Counted from the stretch's first letter, positions 1 through 5,240 are shown. The stretch is DNA of 7,539 nt from a bacterium (GCA_020627425.1 JAHKXX010000217.1:1-7539), one strand, 5' to 3'. Numbers and translations: made by a program. The notes: a model not told the origin generated them from the letters alone.

Positions 1-1
1 G

Positions 2-1111
2 ATTTTCGTAGCGGTTATCGGAGTAGTTGCCATGGTTATAGGTGCTATAATGTTTTTCGGACAGCTTCAGATCGAAAAAGAAGAACAGCTCTTTATGGAA
101 AAAGCTGCGACTGTCGATGTTTATACCGAGCAGGTCAACTCTCGCGTAGAGGGCAGCGGCAGACACAAGCACACTGTTTACTCCGTAACTGTATCCTACG
201 AATATAATGATACGATATATGAGCATGTAGTCATAGACGATCTCGGCTCGGAAGCAAAAACACTGGAACAGGGTGATTGGTTCATAGCCTATGTAGACCC
301 CAATAACCCACGTGATTGCAGACTGCAAACCACAGAAAGCCACAACAACACTATGAGAACAGTTTCTATTGTTATCGCTGCACTGGGTCTTTTAGCAACC
401 ATATTCTCAGTATGGTCGCTTATAGCAAGGCACAAGCGCAACAAAACCGCAATAACCACTCCTCCATACAATCCGCTTGGCAGTACATATCAGTCTCCCG
501 ATAATATGAACGATCCGTTTACCACCTTTACTGATGCAGATCAGAGCAGCAGTCAGTTCGGCGCTGCTCCGTCTCAGAACAGCTCCTTTGGCGGACAGCC
601 TGTAAATAACGGCTACAATGCACCGACTCAGCCGTCAAACGGCTTTGCTGATAATCAAAGCGGCAGCTATGGTTCATACCAGAGCAGCAGTCAGTTCGGT
701 TCTGCTCCGTCTCAGAACAGCTCCTTTGGCGGATATACGGCAAATAACGGCTATAATACACCGACTCAGCAGCCGGGCGGCTTTGCCGATAATCAAAGCG
801 GCAGCTACGGTTCATACCAGAGCGACAATCAGTTTGGTTCTGCTTATTCACAGAACAACTCCTTCGGCGGATATACGGCAAATAACGGCTACAATGCACC
901 GACTCAGCAATCAAACGGCTTTGCCGATAATCAAAACGGCGGCTACGGTTCATATCAGAGCAGCAGTCAGTTCGGCGCTGCTCCGTCTCAGAACAGCTCC
1001 TTTGGCGGATATACGGCAAATAACGGCTATAATACACCGACTCAGCAGCCGGGCGGCTTTGCCGGAACTCCTGACGGTACAAATCTTGAAGATATAATCA
1101 AGAAATTTTAA
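2..1111 (+). CDS. DUF3592-like membrane protein with repeat tail, 5' partial
   Basis: The reading frame is already open at base 2 and codes for hydrophobic residues before the first in-window ATG at 32, so the true start lies upstream; 369 residues are visible. A first membrane segment covers roughly bases 2-61. About 95 polar residues follow, with a beta-rich core (YSVTVSYEYND, then VDPNNPRDC) resembling DUF3592. A second membrane segment (about 359-424) is followed by basic ARHKRNK, which suggests that the tail is cytoplasmic and the DUF3592-like part external. From base 542 the tail is four 46-residue repeats rich in Gln, Asn, Gly, Ser, Tyr and Phe, with few charges. It ends in a charged peptide, NLEDIIKKF. 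Function is unknown. The family call rests on architecture and remembered family features, not on a search. A terminator follows at 1143-1190, so it is probably a separate unit from rpmG. Confidence 0.75.
   Translation: MFVAVIGVVAMVIGAIMFFGQLQIEKEEQLFMEKAATVDVYTEQVNSRVEGSGRHKHTVYSVTVSYEYNDTIYEHVVIDDLGSEAKTLEQGDWFIAYVDPNNPRDCRLQTTESHNNTMRTVSIVIAALGLLATIFSVWSLIARHKRNKTAITTPPYNPLGSTYQSPDNMNDPFTTFTDADQSSSQFGAAPSQNSSFGGQPVNNGYNAPTQPSNGFADNQSGSYGSYQSSSQFGSAPSQNSSFGGYTANNGYNTPTQQPGGFADNQSGSYGSYQSDNQFGSAYSQNNSFGGYTANNGYNAPTQQSNGFADNQNGGYGSYQSSSQFGAAPSQNSSFGGYTANNGYNTPTQQPGGFAGTPDGTNLEDIIKKF
542..1063 (+). repeat. four tandem 138-bp in-frame coding repeats
   Basis: Units begin at 542, 680, 818 and 956, exactly 138 bases (46 codons) apart; the fourth loses similarity after about 1063. 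Each unit reads roughly QSSSQFG-APSQNSSFGG, then NNGYN-PTQ, then GFADNQ-G-YGSY. Units 2 and 4 differ at about two bases over roughly 108. Units 1 and 3 share the NAPTQ and SNGF variants while 2 and 4 share NTPTQQPGG, which points to a 276-bp dimer as the duplicated unit. Confidence 0.95.
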
Positions 1112-1130
1112 AAAATAAGTGCTAAGTCTC

Positions 1131-1160
1131 TTGACAAATGCGCCTCTGATGTGGTACACT
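1131..1160 (+). promoter_or_regulatory. promoter of the rpmG-secE-nusG cluster
   Basis: A perfect TTGACA (1131-1136) is followed after 18 bases by TACACT (1155-1160), with an extended -10 TG at 1152-1153. Transcription should start near A1167. The -10 box lies in the loop of the terminator at 1143-1190, so transcripts starting here lack that hairpin's left arm. Confidence 0.75.
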
Positions 1161-1190
1161 TGAGTTACCTCATCAGAGGTTTATTTTTTT
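1143..1190 (+). terminator. terminator of the upstream gene, overlapping a promoter
   Basis: A perfect 9-bp stem, CCTCTGATG (1143-1151) with CATCAGAGG (1171-1179), encloses a 19-base loop and is followed by TTATTTTTTT (1181-1190). It lies 31 bases after the stop of the upstream gene. The long loop is atypical, but it contains a -10 box and probable start site, which would explain its length. Confidence 0.7.
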
Positions 1191-1243
1191 GTGCCTTTTT
1201 TTGAGGGAGGCTAAATTATTCCGAAATACCGGGAGGTGCCGTC

Positions 1244-1393
1244 ATGAGAGTAAAAGTAACACTAGCCTGCACAGAGTGCAAACAGCGCAACTACAACACA
1301 ATGAAAAACAAGAAAAACGATCCCGACAGACTTGAAATGAACAAGTACTGCAGATTCTGCAAAAAGCATACTCTGCACAAGGAAACAAAGTAA
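1244..1393 (+). CDS. rpmG: 50S ribosomal protein L33
   Basis: This 49-residue protein begins MRVKVTLACTEC and ends in HTLHKETK, typical of bacterial L33 of the large ribosomal subunit. Two CxxC pairs (Cys9/Cys12 and Cys36/Cys39) mark the zinc-binding form, as opposed to the cysteine-free form some Firmicutes make under zinc shortage. The start is supported by GGAGG at 1232-1236, seven bases before ATG. It is the first gene of the cluster. The secE ribosome binding site overlaps its stop codon, so the two are almost certainly co-transcribed. L33 just before secE is a common Firmicutes arrangement. Confidence 0.97.
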   Translation: MRVKVTLACTECKQRNYNTMKNKKNDPDRLEMNKYCRFCKKHTLHKETK

Positions 1394-1405
1394 GGAGCGG
1401 ATACT

Positions 1406-1639
1406 ATGGCAAACAAGAAAAAAGACAAGAAAAAGCCAAATGTGTTCGTCAGGATCGGACGCTATTTCCGCGAAGTCATCAGCGAGATCAAAAAGATCGT
1501 ATGGCCGACACCGAAGGCAACGTTCAAGAATACCGGCGTAGTTCTTATAGCTATGATCGTAGTCGGACTTGTTATCTTCGGACTTGACACGGGATTACAT
1601 TCACTGTTCGGACTTGTGATGGATCTTGCGGGTAACTAA
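1406..1639 (+). CDS. secE: preprotein translocase subunit SecE
   Basis: SecE clamps SecY in the SecYEG channel that moves proteins across or into the membrane. At 77 residues this is the short, single-spanning Gram-positive form rather than the three-span E. coli form. A very basic N-terminus (KKKDKKK, residues 4-10) leads to an amphipathic helix ending in the conserved EIKKIVWPTPK (27-37). One membrane helix follows (about 43-61) and then a short external tail. AAGGAG at 1392-1397 overlaps the rpmG stop codon and lies eight bases before ATG. nusG follows after 24 bases, the usual secE-nusG pairing. Confidence 0.97.
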   Translation: MANKKKDKKKPNVFVRIGRYFREVISEIKKIVWPTPKATFKNTGVVLIAMIVVGLVIFGLDTGLHSLFGLVMDLAGN

Positions 1640-1663
1640 AGCTACTTTCGGAGGAGATACTAA

Positions 1664-2188
1664 ATGGCAGACAATGAGGCTAAATGGTACGTCGTACACA
1701 CATATTCGGGATATGAAAACAAGGTTGCATCAAACCTTGCAACTACGGTCGAAAACCGTGGTCTGAAGGACCTGATACAGGAGATCCGTGTACCGACCGA
1801 AAAAGTTACCGAGATGAAGGATAACAAAGCCAAAGAGGTTGAGCGTAAGATTTTCCCCGGGTATGTAATAGTTAAGATGGTGATGAACGACGATTCATGG
1901 TACATAGTAAGAAACATCAGAGGATGTACCGGATTTGTCGGTCCGAGCTCGAAGCCCGTCGCTCTTACAGACGAAGAGGTCGAGAGACTCGGCGTAGAAA
2001 CAAAAACTGTCGAGATCAATTATGAAGTGGGCGATTCCGTCCGCATCACAGACAGCCCGTTCGAGGATTCGGTGGGCATAGTCGAGGATATCGACATACA
2101 AAACAACACGGTAAGAGTCATCATACAGATGTTCGGCCGTGAGACTCCCGTAGAGCTCGAGCTAAGCCAGGTAGAGCCGCTGGAGTAA
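1664..2188 (+). CDS. nusG: transcription termination/antitermination factor NusG
   Basis: NusG binds RNA polymerase across the cleft and modulates pausing, Rho action and coupling to the ribosome. The 174-residue product has the NGN domain at about 6-95, opening with KWYVVHTYSGYENKV and containing the conserved RKIFPGYVIV (61-70) and VRNIRGCTGFVG (82-93). A KOW domain follows at about 122-174 (GDSVRITDSPFEDSVGIV, ending VELELSQVEPL). Length and order are normal for bacteria, with no inserted domain. GGAGGAG at 1650-1656 precedes ATG by seven bases. It is cotranscribed with secE; a structured leader separates it from rplK. Confidence 0.98.
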   Translation: MADNEAKWYVVHTYSGYENKVASNLATTVENRGLKDLIQEIRVPTEKVTEMKDNKAKEVERKIFPGYVIVKMVMNDDSWYIVRNIRGCTGFVGPSSKPVALTDEEVERLGVETKTVEINYEVGDSVRITDSPFEDSVGIVEDIDIQNNTVRVIIQMFGRETPVELELSQVEPLE

Positions 2189-2197
2189 AAACAGTAC

Positions 2198-2240
2198 ATA
2201 ACGGAAAATGATCCGTTATTAAAAAGGGCGTTATGCCCTT
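2198..2240 (+). promoter_or_regulatory. two hairpins upstream of the rplK leader
   Basis: An 8-bp stem, ATAACGGA (2198-2205) with TCCGTTAT (2212-2219), has a 6-base loop. A 6-bp stem, AAGGGC (2224-2229) with GCCCTT (2235-2240), has a 5-base loop. Neither has a U-run, so they are probably not strong terminators. They abut the L1-site mimic and may be RNA processing signals or part of the same leader fold. Confidence 0.5.
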
Positions 2241-2286
2241 GTGGGAGGAAGCGAAAATTCATTTACATCGCTCCGTATTTTACCAC
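2241..2286 (+). promoter_or_regulatory. L1-binding leader motif before rplK (copy 1)
   Basis: GTGG (2241-2244) pairs with CCAC (2283-2286). An asymmetric internal loop places GA (2245-2246) opposite GTATTTTA. A second stem pairs GGA-a-GCGA (2247-2254) with TCGCTCC (2268-2274), with one bulged A. Stem, asymmetric GA loop, stem is the architecture of the L1 site on 23S rRNA (GUGGGAGG ... CCG ... UACCAC) and of known L1 target mRNAs. By analogy, free L1 would bind here and repress rplK translation. The rplK ribosome binding site starts eight bases after the motif. Confidence 0.8.
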
Positions 2287-2308
2287 GAATTTTGGAGGTG
2301 CAAGAAAA

Positions 2309-2734
2309 ATGGCTCAGAAGGTAACAGGCTTTATAAAGCTTCAGATACCTGCAGGAAAGGCGACCCCGGCACCGCCTGTAGGACCGGCACTCGGTCAGCA
2401 CGGTGTCAACATTATGGCGTTTACAAAGGAATTCAACGAGCGCACAAAGAACGACGCAGGACTTATAATCCCCGTTGTTATCACTGTTTACGCAGACCGT
2501 TCGTTTACCTTTATTACAAAGACTCCGCCGGCAGCAGTTCTTATCAAGAAGGCTTGCGGAATCGACAAGGCTTCAGGCGAACCGAACAAGAAGAAGGTTG
2601 CAAAGATAACCCGCGAACAGGTTCAGAAGATCGCTGAACAGAAGATGCCCGACCTTAACGCAGCAAGCATAGAGGCAGCATGCAGCATGATAGCAGGTAC
2701 TGCCCGCAGCATGGGTATCGAAGTAGTAGATTAA
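2309..2734 (+). CDS. rplK: 50S ribosomal protein L11
   Basis: L11 sits at the base of the L7/L12 stalk with the GTPase-associated region of 23S rRNA, contacting elongation factors and, where present, stringent-response RelA. The 141-residue product has the N-terminal domain with conserved KLQIPAGKATPAPPVGPALG (10-29), whose prolines 20, 22 and 23 lie where thiostrepton acts in this family. A short linker near KTPP (71-74) precedes the RNA-binding C-terminal domain (about 76-141, including GSGEPNKKKVAKIT-like residues GEPNKKKVAKIT). Length is standard. GGAGGTG at 2294-2300 gives an eight-base spacer to ATG. It lies directly downstream of an L1-site mimic and is followed by a second one before rplA. 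Confidence 0.98.
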   Translation: MAQKVTGFIKLQIPAGKATPAPPVGPALGQHGVNIMAFTKEFNERTKNDAGLIIPVVITVYADRSFTFITKTPPAAVLIKKACGIDKASGEPNKKKVAKITREQVQKIAEQKMPDLNAASIEAACSMIAGTARSMGIEVVD

Positions 2735-2747
2735 CAGAAAGACCCGA

Positions 2748-2777
2748 GTGGGAGGAAATAAACTCCGATTTTACCAC
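2748..2777 (+). promoter_or_regulatory. L1-binding leader motif before rplA (copy 2)
   Basis: GTGGGAGGAA recurs at 2748-2757, and CTCCGATTTTACCAC at 2763-2777 closely matches the 3' half of copy 1. GTGG pairs with CCAC, flanked by one extra A-T pair (2747 with 2778). GA (2752-2753) faces GATTTTA, and GGA (2754-2756) pairs with TCC (2764-2766) around a short loop. It is a compact version of the same element. The rplA ribosome binding site starts seven bases downstream, well placed for translational control by L1 of its own gene. Confidence 0.75.
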
Positions 2778-2797
2778 TGAATTAGGGAGGATAACCA

Positions 2798-3499
2798 ATG
2801 AAACACGGTAAAAAATATGTTGATGCCGTAAAGCTCATCGACAAGACAAAGGCTTATGACGCAAAGGAAGCTATAGATGTAGCACTTAAGACAGGAACAG
2901 CTAAGTTTGACGAAACAGTAGAGCTTCATGTAAAGCTCGGCGTTGACTCTCGTCATGCTGACCAGCAGGTTCGCGGTGCCATAGTACTTCCTAACGGCAC
3001 AGGCAAGCAGGTAAGAGTTCTTGCTATATGCAAGGGCGACAACGTAGAGAAGGCAAAGGAAGCAGGCGCTGAATATGTAGGCGCTGAGGAGTTCACACAG
3101 AAGATCCAGTCAGAGGGCTGGATGGATTTTGACGTGCTGATAACAACACCCGATATGATGGGTCTTGTAGGTCGTCTCGGTAAGGTACTCGGTCCCCGCG
3201 GACTTATGCCTAACCCGAAGGCAGGCACAGTTACTCCTGATATAGCAAGAGCCGTAAAAGAGGCTAAGGCAGGTAAGATAGAGTATCGTCTGGACAAGAC
3301 AAACATCATCCACTGCCCGATAGGCAAGGTTTCCTTTGGTACAGATAAGGTAGTCGAGAACTTTGACGCTCTTATCAGCGCTATCATAAAGGCAAAGCCT
3401 GCTGCTGCAAAGGGACAGTACATCAAGTCCTGTGCAGTAACAACAACAATGGGTCCCGCAGTAAGGATCAACCCGGCAAAGATCGGCGGAGCAGTTTAA
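2798..3499 (+). CDS. rplA: 50S ribosomal protein L1
   Basis: L1 forms the mobile stalk that helps release deacylated tRNA from the E site, and it is a known translational repressor of its own operon. The 233-residue product shows domain I formed by both ends (about 1-67 and 160-233) and an inserted domain II. The L1 signature LGPRGLMPNPK is at 131-141, and conserved TTTMGPAVRINP lies near the C-terminus. GGGAGG at 2785-2790 precedes ATG by seven bases. No terminator with a U-run follows; a 214-base structured spacer leads to the rplJ promoter. The paired L1-site mimics upstream fit autogenous control. Confidence 0.98.
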   Translation: MKHGKKYVDAVKLIDKTKAYDAKEAIDVALKTGTAKFDETVELHVKLGVDSRHADQQVRGAIVLPNGTGKQVRVLAICKGDNVEKAKEAGAEYVGAEEFTQKIQSEGWMDFDVLITTPDMMGLVGRLGKVLGPRGLMPNPKAGTVTPDIARAVKEAKAGKIEYRLDKTNIIHCPIGKVSFGTDKVVENFDALISAIIKAKPAAAKGQYIKSCAVTTTMGPAVRINPAKIGGAV

Positions 3500-3713
3500 T
3501 TGACTGTGTACAATTCCGCCTTGCTGTGCGGAATGTGTGATCTTTAAGCATACAAGACAAATACACTTAGTTCTGTTCCGAAACAGCACTAAGTGCCGCT
3601 CTGTGCGGCACGGTGCGGACTAAGAGGTATAATAAACAAAGCTCGTGCGCGTGCCAAATAATTAGCGGTAACGCCAATCAGAGTGCGCAAATCGGGTGCA
3701 GCGTCACGCTGCC
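3500..3713 (+). other. structured spacer between rplA and the rplJ promoter
   Basis: I see no convincing open reading frame. There are four hairpins. ATTCCGC (3513-3519) pairs with GCGGAAT (3528-3534). CACTTAG (3564-3570) pairs with CTAAGTG (3589-3595), enclosing CTGTT/AACAG around a CCGA loop. GTGCCGC (3593-3599) pairs with GCGGCAC (3605-3611). GCAGCG (3698-3703) pairs with CGCTGC (3707-3712), ending two bases before the -35 box. The first and third share CTGTGCGG. Hairpins 2 and 3 share bases 3593-3595 and cannot fully form together. None has a U-run. A TATAAT at 3628 has no matching -35 box. Role unknown. Confidence 0.6.
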
Positions 3714-3742
3714 TTGACAAGAGCTTTAAAATATGATATAAT
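3714..3742 (+). promoter_or_regulatory. consensus promoter of rplJ-rplL
   Basis: TTGACA (3714-3719), a 17-base spacer, and TATAAT (3737-3742) match the vegetative sigma factor consensus perfectly, with an extended -10 TG at 3734-3735. Transcription should start near 3747-3750, immediately before the L10 leader. This gives rplJ-rplL a strong supply independent of the rpmG promoter. Confidence 0.9.
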
Positions 3743-3749
3743 CATTATC

Positions 3750-3830
3750 GCTGTTTACCAAAGACAGCAGGTGCAGTAATGCATAAAGGGTCTCCCGCCT
3801 GCCGAGGTGAAGTAGTGCTGTATTATAGTT
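3750..3830 (+). promoter_or_regulatory. L10 ribosomal protein leader
   Basis: Bases around 3759-3820 contain the recognisable Firmicutes L10 leader core: AAGACAGCAGGT, then CCTGCCGAGGTGAAG. GCAGG (3767-3771) pairs with CCTGC (3798-3802), enclosing small hairpins TGCA/TGCA (3772-3783) and GGG/CCC (3788-3796). ACAGCA (3764-3769) can alternatively pair with TGCTGT (3816-3821). In this family the L10-L12 complex binds such a leader in place of its rRNA site and lowers rplJ-rplL expression. The terminator at 3843-3876 suggests the effect is on transcription. Confidence 0.85.
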
Positions 3831-3842
3831 TGTATAATTCTG

Positions 3843-3876
3843 CGCCTTCTCTCGGGAAAAGGGAAGGCGTTTTTTT
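3843..3876 (+). terminator. attenuator terminator in the rplJ leader
   Basis: CGCCTTC (3843-3849) pairs with GAAGGCG (3863-3869), extended inward by T-G and C-G pairs, and seven Ts follow (3870-3876). It lies between the L10 leader and the rplJ ribosome binding site, as expected for transcription attenuation. A 6-bp AT stem (3822-3827 with 3833-3838) sits between it and the leader. Confidence 0.9.
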
Positions 3877-3904
3877 GCGTCAAAATTTATAGGAGGTGAA
3901 CGTT

Positions 3905-4450
3905 TTGCCAAGTCAGAAGGTTTTAGAGCAGAAGCAGCAGATGGTTGCCGAGCTAGCTGAAAGAATACAGGGTTCGGTTGCCGGTATTATAGTTGATTAC
4001 AAGGGTATAACCGTTGCAGACGATACAAAGCTGAGAAAAGAGCTTCGTGAGTCAAATGTAAAATATACTGTTGTAAAGAACTCGCTGATAAAGCGCGCAG
4101 CTGAAAAGGCAGGACTTAACGGTATTGATGATGTTCTTAACGGAACATCCGCAATCGCAACAAGCGACGAGGATTATGTAGCAGCAGCTCGTATTCTTCA
4201 GAAATTCGCGGACAGCCACGAGAACTTCTCGGTAAAGACAGGTTATCTTGATAACGAAGTAATCAGCCTTGAGAAGATCCAGAGCCTTGCAAAGCTTCCG
4301 ACAAGAGAGGTTTTGCTTGCAAATGTACTTGGTGCTTTCCAGGCTCCTATCGCATCCTTCGCAAGAGCCGTACAGGCTATTGTTGACAAGAGCGGTGAGG
4401 CAGCAGAAGCTCCGGCAGAGGCTGAGGCAGCAGAGACTGCTGAGGCATAA
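3905..4450 (+). CDS. rplJ: 50S ribosomal protein L10, TTG start
   Basis: L10 anchors L7/L12 dimers to the ribosome and, with them, binds the leader upstream to limit its own synthesis. I place the start at TTG 3905: it gives the usual Firmicutes N-terminus MPSQKVLEQK and lies seven bases after AGGAGGT (3891-3897). An in-frame GTG at 3896 is inside that ribosome binding site and cannot be the start. The 181-residue product has the rRNA-binding globular domain with VAGIIVDYKGITVADDTKLR (25-44) and VVKNSLIKRA (56-65). The long C-terminal helix (about 136-163) carries L12, and a loose Ala/Glu tail (165-181) ends the protein. rplL follows after 35 bases. Confidence 0.96.
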   Translation: MPSQKVLEQKQQMVAELAERIQGSVAGIIVDYKGITVADDTKLRKELRESNVKYTVVKNSLIKRAAEKAGLNGIDDVLNGTSAIATSDEDYVAAARILQKFADSHENFSVKTGYLDNEVISLEKIQSLAKLPTREVLLANVLGAFQAPIASFARAVQAIVDKSGEAAEAPAEAEAAETAEA

Positions 4451-4485
4451 TCAAAAATAATCTCAAAATTTGGAGGTAAACTAAA

Positions 4486-4863
4486 ATGGCATCAGAGAAG
4501 GTTACAGCTATCGTAGAAGAATTAAAGGGACTTACAGTACTCGAGCTTTCAGAGCTTGTACACGCTGTAGAGGACGAGTTTGGCGTATCAGCAGCAGCAG
4601 CAGTTGCAGTAGCAGCTCCGGCTGACGGCGCAGGCGCAGCAGCAGCAGAGAAGACAGAGTTTGACGTAATACTCAAGTCTGCAGGCGCTGAGAAGATCAA
4701 GGTTATAAAGGTTGTTCGTGAGATCACAGGTCTTGGTCTTAAGGACGCAAAGGCTCTCGTTGACGGCGCTCCTAAGGCTGTTAAGGAAGGCGCATCCAAG
4801 GATGACGCTGAGAGCATAAAGACAAAGCTTGAAGAGGTCGGCGCAGAGGTAGAGCTTAAGTAA
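4486..4863 (+). CDS. rplL: 50S ribosomal protein L7/L12
   Basis: L7/L12 is the multi-copy stalk protein that recruits translational GTPases. The 125-residue product has the dimerising N-terminal domain (1-33), a flexible Ala/Gly hinge (about 34-56) and the factor-binding C-terminal domain (57-125). Conserved KVIKVVREITGLGLKDAKAL (72-91) is followed by VDGAP. GGAGGT at 4472-4477 precedes ATG by eight bases. Unlike rplJ it starts with ATG, in keeping with the several copies of L12 needed per L10. The usual downstream neighbour, rpoB, is absent; rpmB follows after 82 bases. Confidence 0.98.
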   Translation: MASEKVTAIVEELKGLTVLELSELVHAVEDEFGVSAAAAVAVAAPADGAGAAAAEKTEFDVILKSAGAEKIKVIKVVREITGLGLKDAKALVDGAPKAVKEGASKDDAESIKTKLEEVGAEVELK

Positions 4864-4919
4864 TTATAATCAATTACTTATAAGTTGTACGAACACCGCT
4901 TTGAAAGCTTGTGCTTTCA
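4857..4919 (+). other. two hairpins between rplL and rpmB
   Basis: TAAGTAATT (4857-4865) pairs with AATTACTTA (4872-4880) and includes the rplL stop codon. TGAAAGC (4902-4908) pairs with GCTTTCA (4913-4919). No U-run follows either, and no rpmB promoter with acceptable spacing is visible. I read them as possible partial termination or RNA processing sites, with rpmB still read from upstream. Confidence 0.4.
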
Positions 4920-4945
4920 TATAAAACACCATAGGAGGTGCAAAG

Positions 4946-5134
4946 ATGGCAAAATGTGAAATTTGCGGTAAGGGTGTAACATTTGGTATAAAGGTTTCTC
5001 ACTCTCACAGACGCTCAAACAGAACATGGAAGCCAAACGTAGTTAAGGTAAAGGCTGTTGTTAACGGCACTCCCAGACGCGTTAATGTCTGCACCCGTTG
5101 CCTTCGTTCAGGAAAGGTTACAAGAGCAGTCTGA
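4946..5134 (+). CDS. rpmB: 50S ribosomal protein L28
   Basis: This 62-residue large-subunit protein begins MAKCEICGKG and contains the L28 hallmarks SHSHRRSNRTWKPN (18-31) and NVCTRCLRSGKV (47-58). Two CxxC pairs, Cys4/Cys7 and Cys49/Cys52, mark the zinc-binding form, the same class as the L33 here. AGGAGGTG at 4933-4940 precedes ATG by five bases. It occupies the place after rplL where rpoB is usual, and tandem terminators follow, so it ends the cluster. Confidence 0.97.
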   Translation: MAKCEICGKGVTFGIKVSHSHRRSNRTWKPNVVKVKAVVNGTPRRVNVCTRCLRSGKVTRAV

Positions 5135-5163
5135 ATTGGCTTTTTTAGGGGGATACCCTCATT

Positions 5164-5194
5164 GGTCTGCGTCACTATGACGCAGGCCTTTTTT
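5164..5194 (+). terminator. main terminator of the ribosomal protein cluster
   Basis: A 10-bp stem, GGTCTGCGTC (5164-5173) with GACGCAGGCC (5179-5188) including one T-G pair, has a 5-base loop and is followed by six Ts (5189-5194). It starts 30 bases after the rpmB stop and has the U-run only on the plus strand. Confidence 0.93.
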
Positions 5195-5218
5195 GTGCTT
5201 TTTTAAAACTTTTTATGT

Positions 5219-5240
5219 AACGCCCATCGGGGCGTTTTTT
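5219..5240 (+). terminator. second, tandem terminator
   Basis: AACGCCC (5219-5225) pairs with GGGCGTT (5230-5236) around a 4-base loop, with Ts running through 5240. It backs up the terminator just before it and abuts the stop codon of the convergent minus-strand gene. On the minus strand it is a hairpin without a U-run. Confidence 0.8.

Noticed and set aside
528..1097. Long open frames on the minus strand (528-1082) and in another plus frame (618-1097)
   Set aside because: They run through the 138-base repeats, whose sequence lacks stops in several frames. The frame continuing from the membrane domain has the coherent protein and gene end; the others have no recognisable domain or good start.
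3628..3633. TATAAT as a second promoter before rplJ
   Set aside because: No TTGACA-like box lies 16-18 bases upstream and there is no extended -10 TG; the promoter at 3714-3742 is far better.
3833..3838. TATAAT in the rplJ leader
   Set aside because: It is one arm of an AT hairpin between the L10 leader and the terminator, with no -35 box at proper distance.
3896..3904. GTG start for rplJ at 3896
   Set aside because: The codon is part of the AGGAGGTG ribosome binding site itself, leaving no room for ribosome placement.
4901..4925. TTGAAA with TATAAA as an rpmB promoter
   Set aside because: The spacer is only 13 bases, too short for a vegetative promoter.
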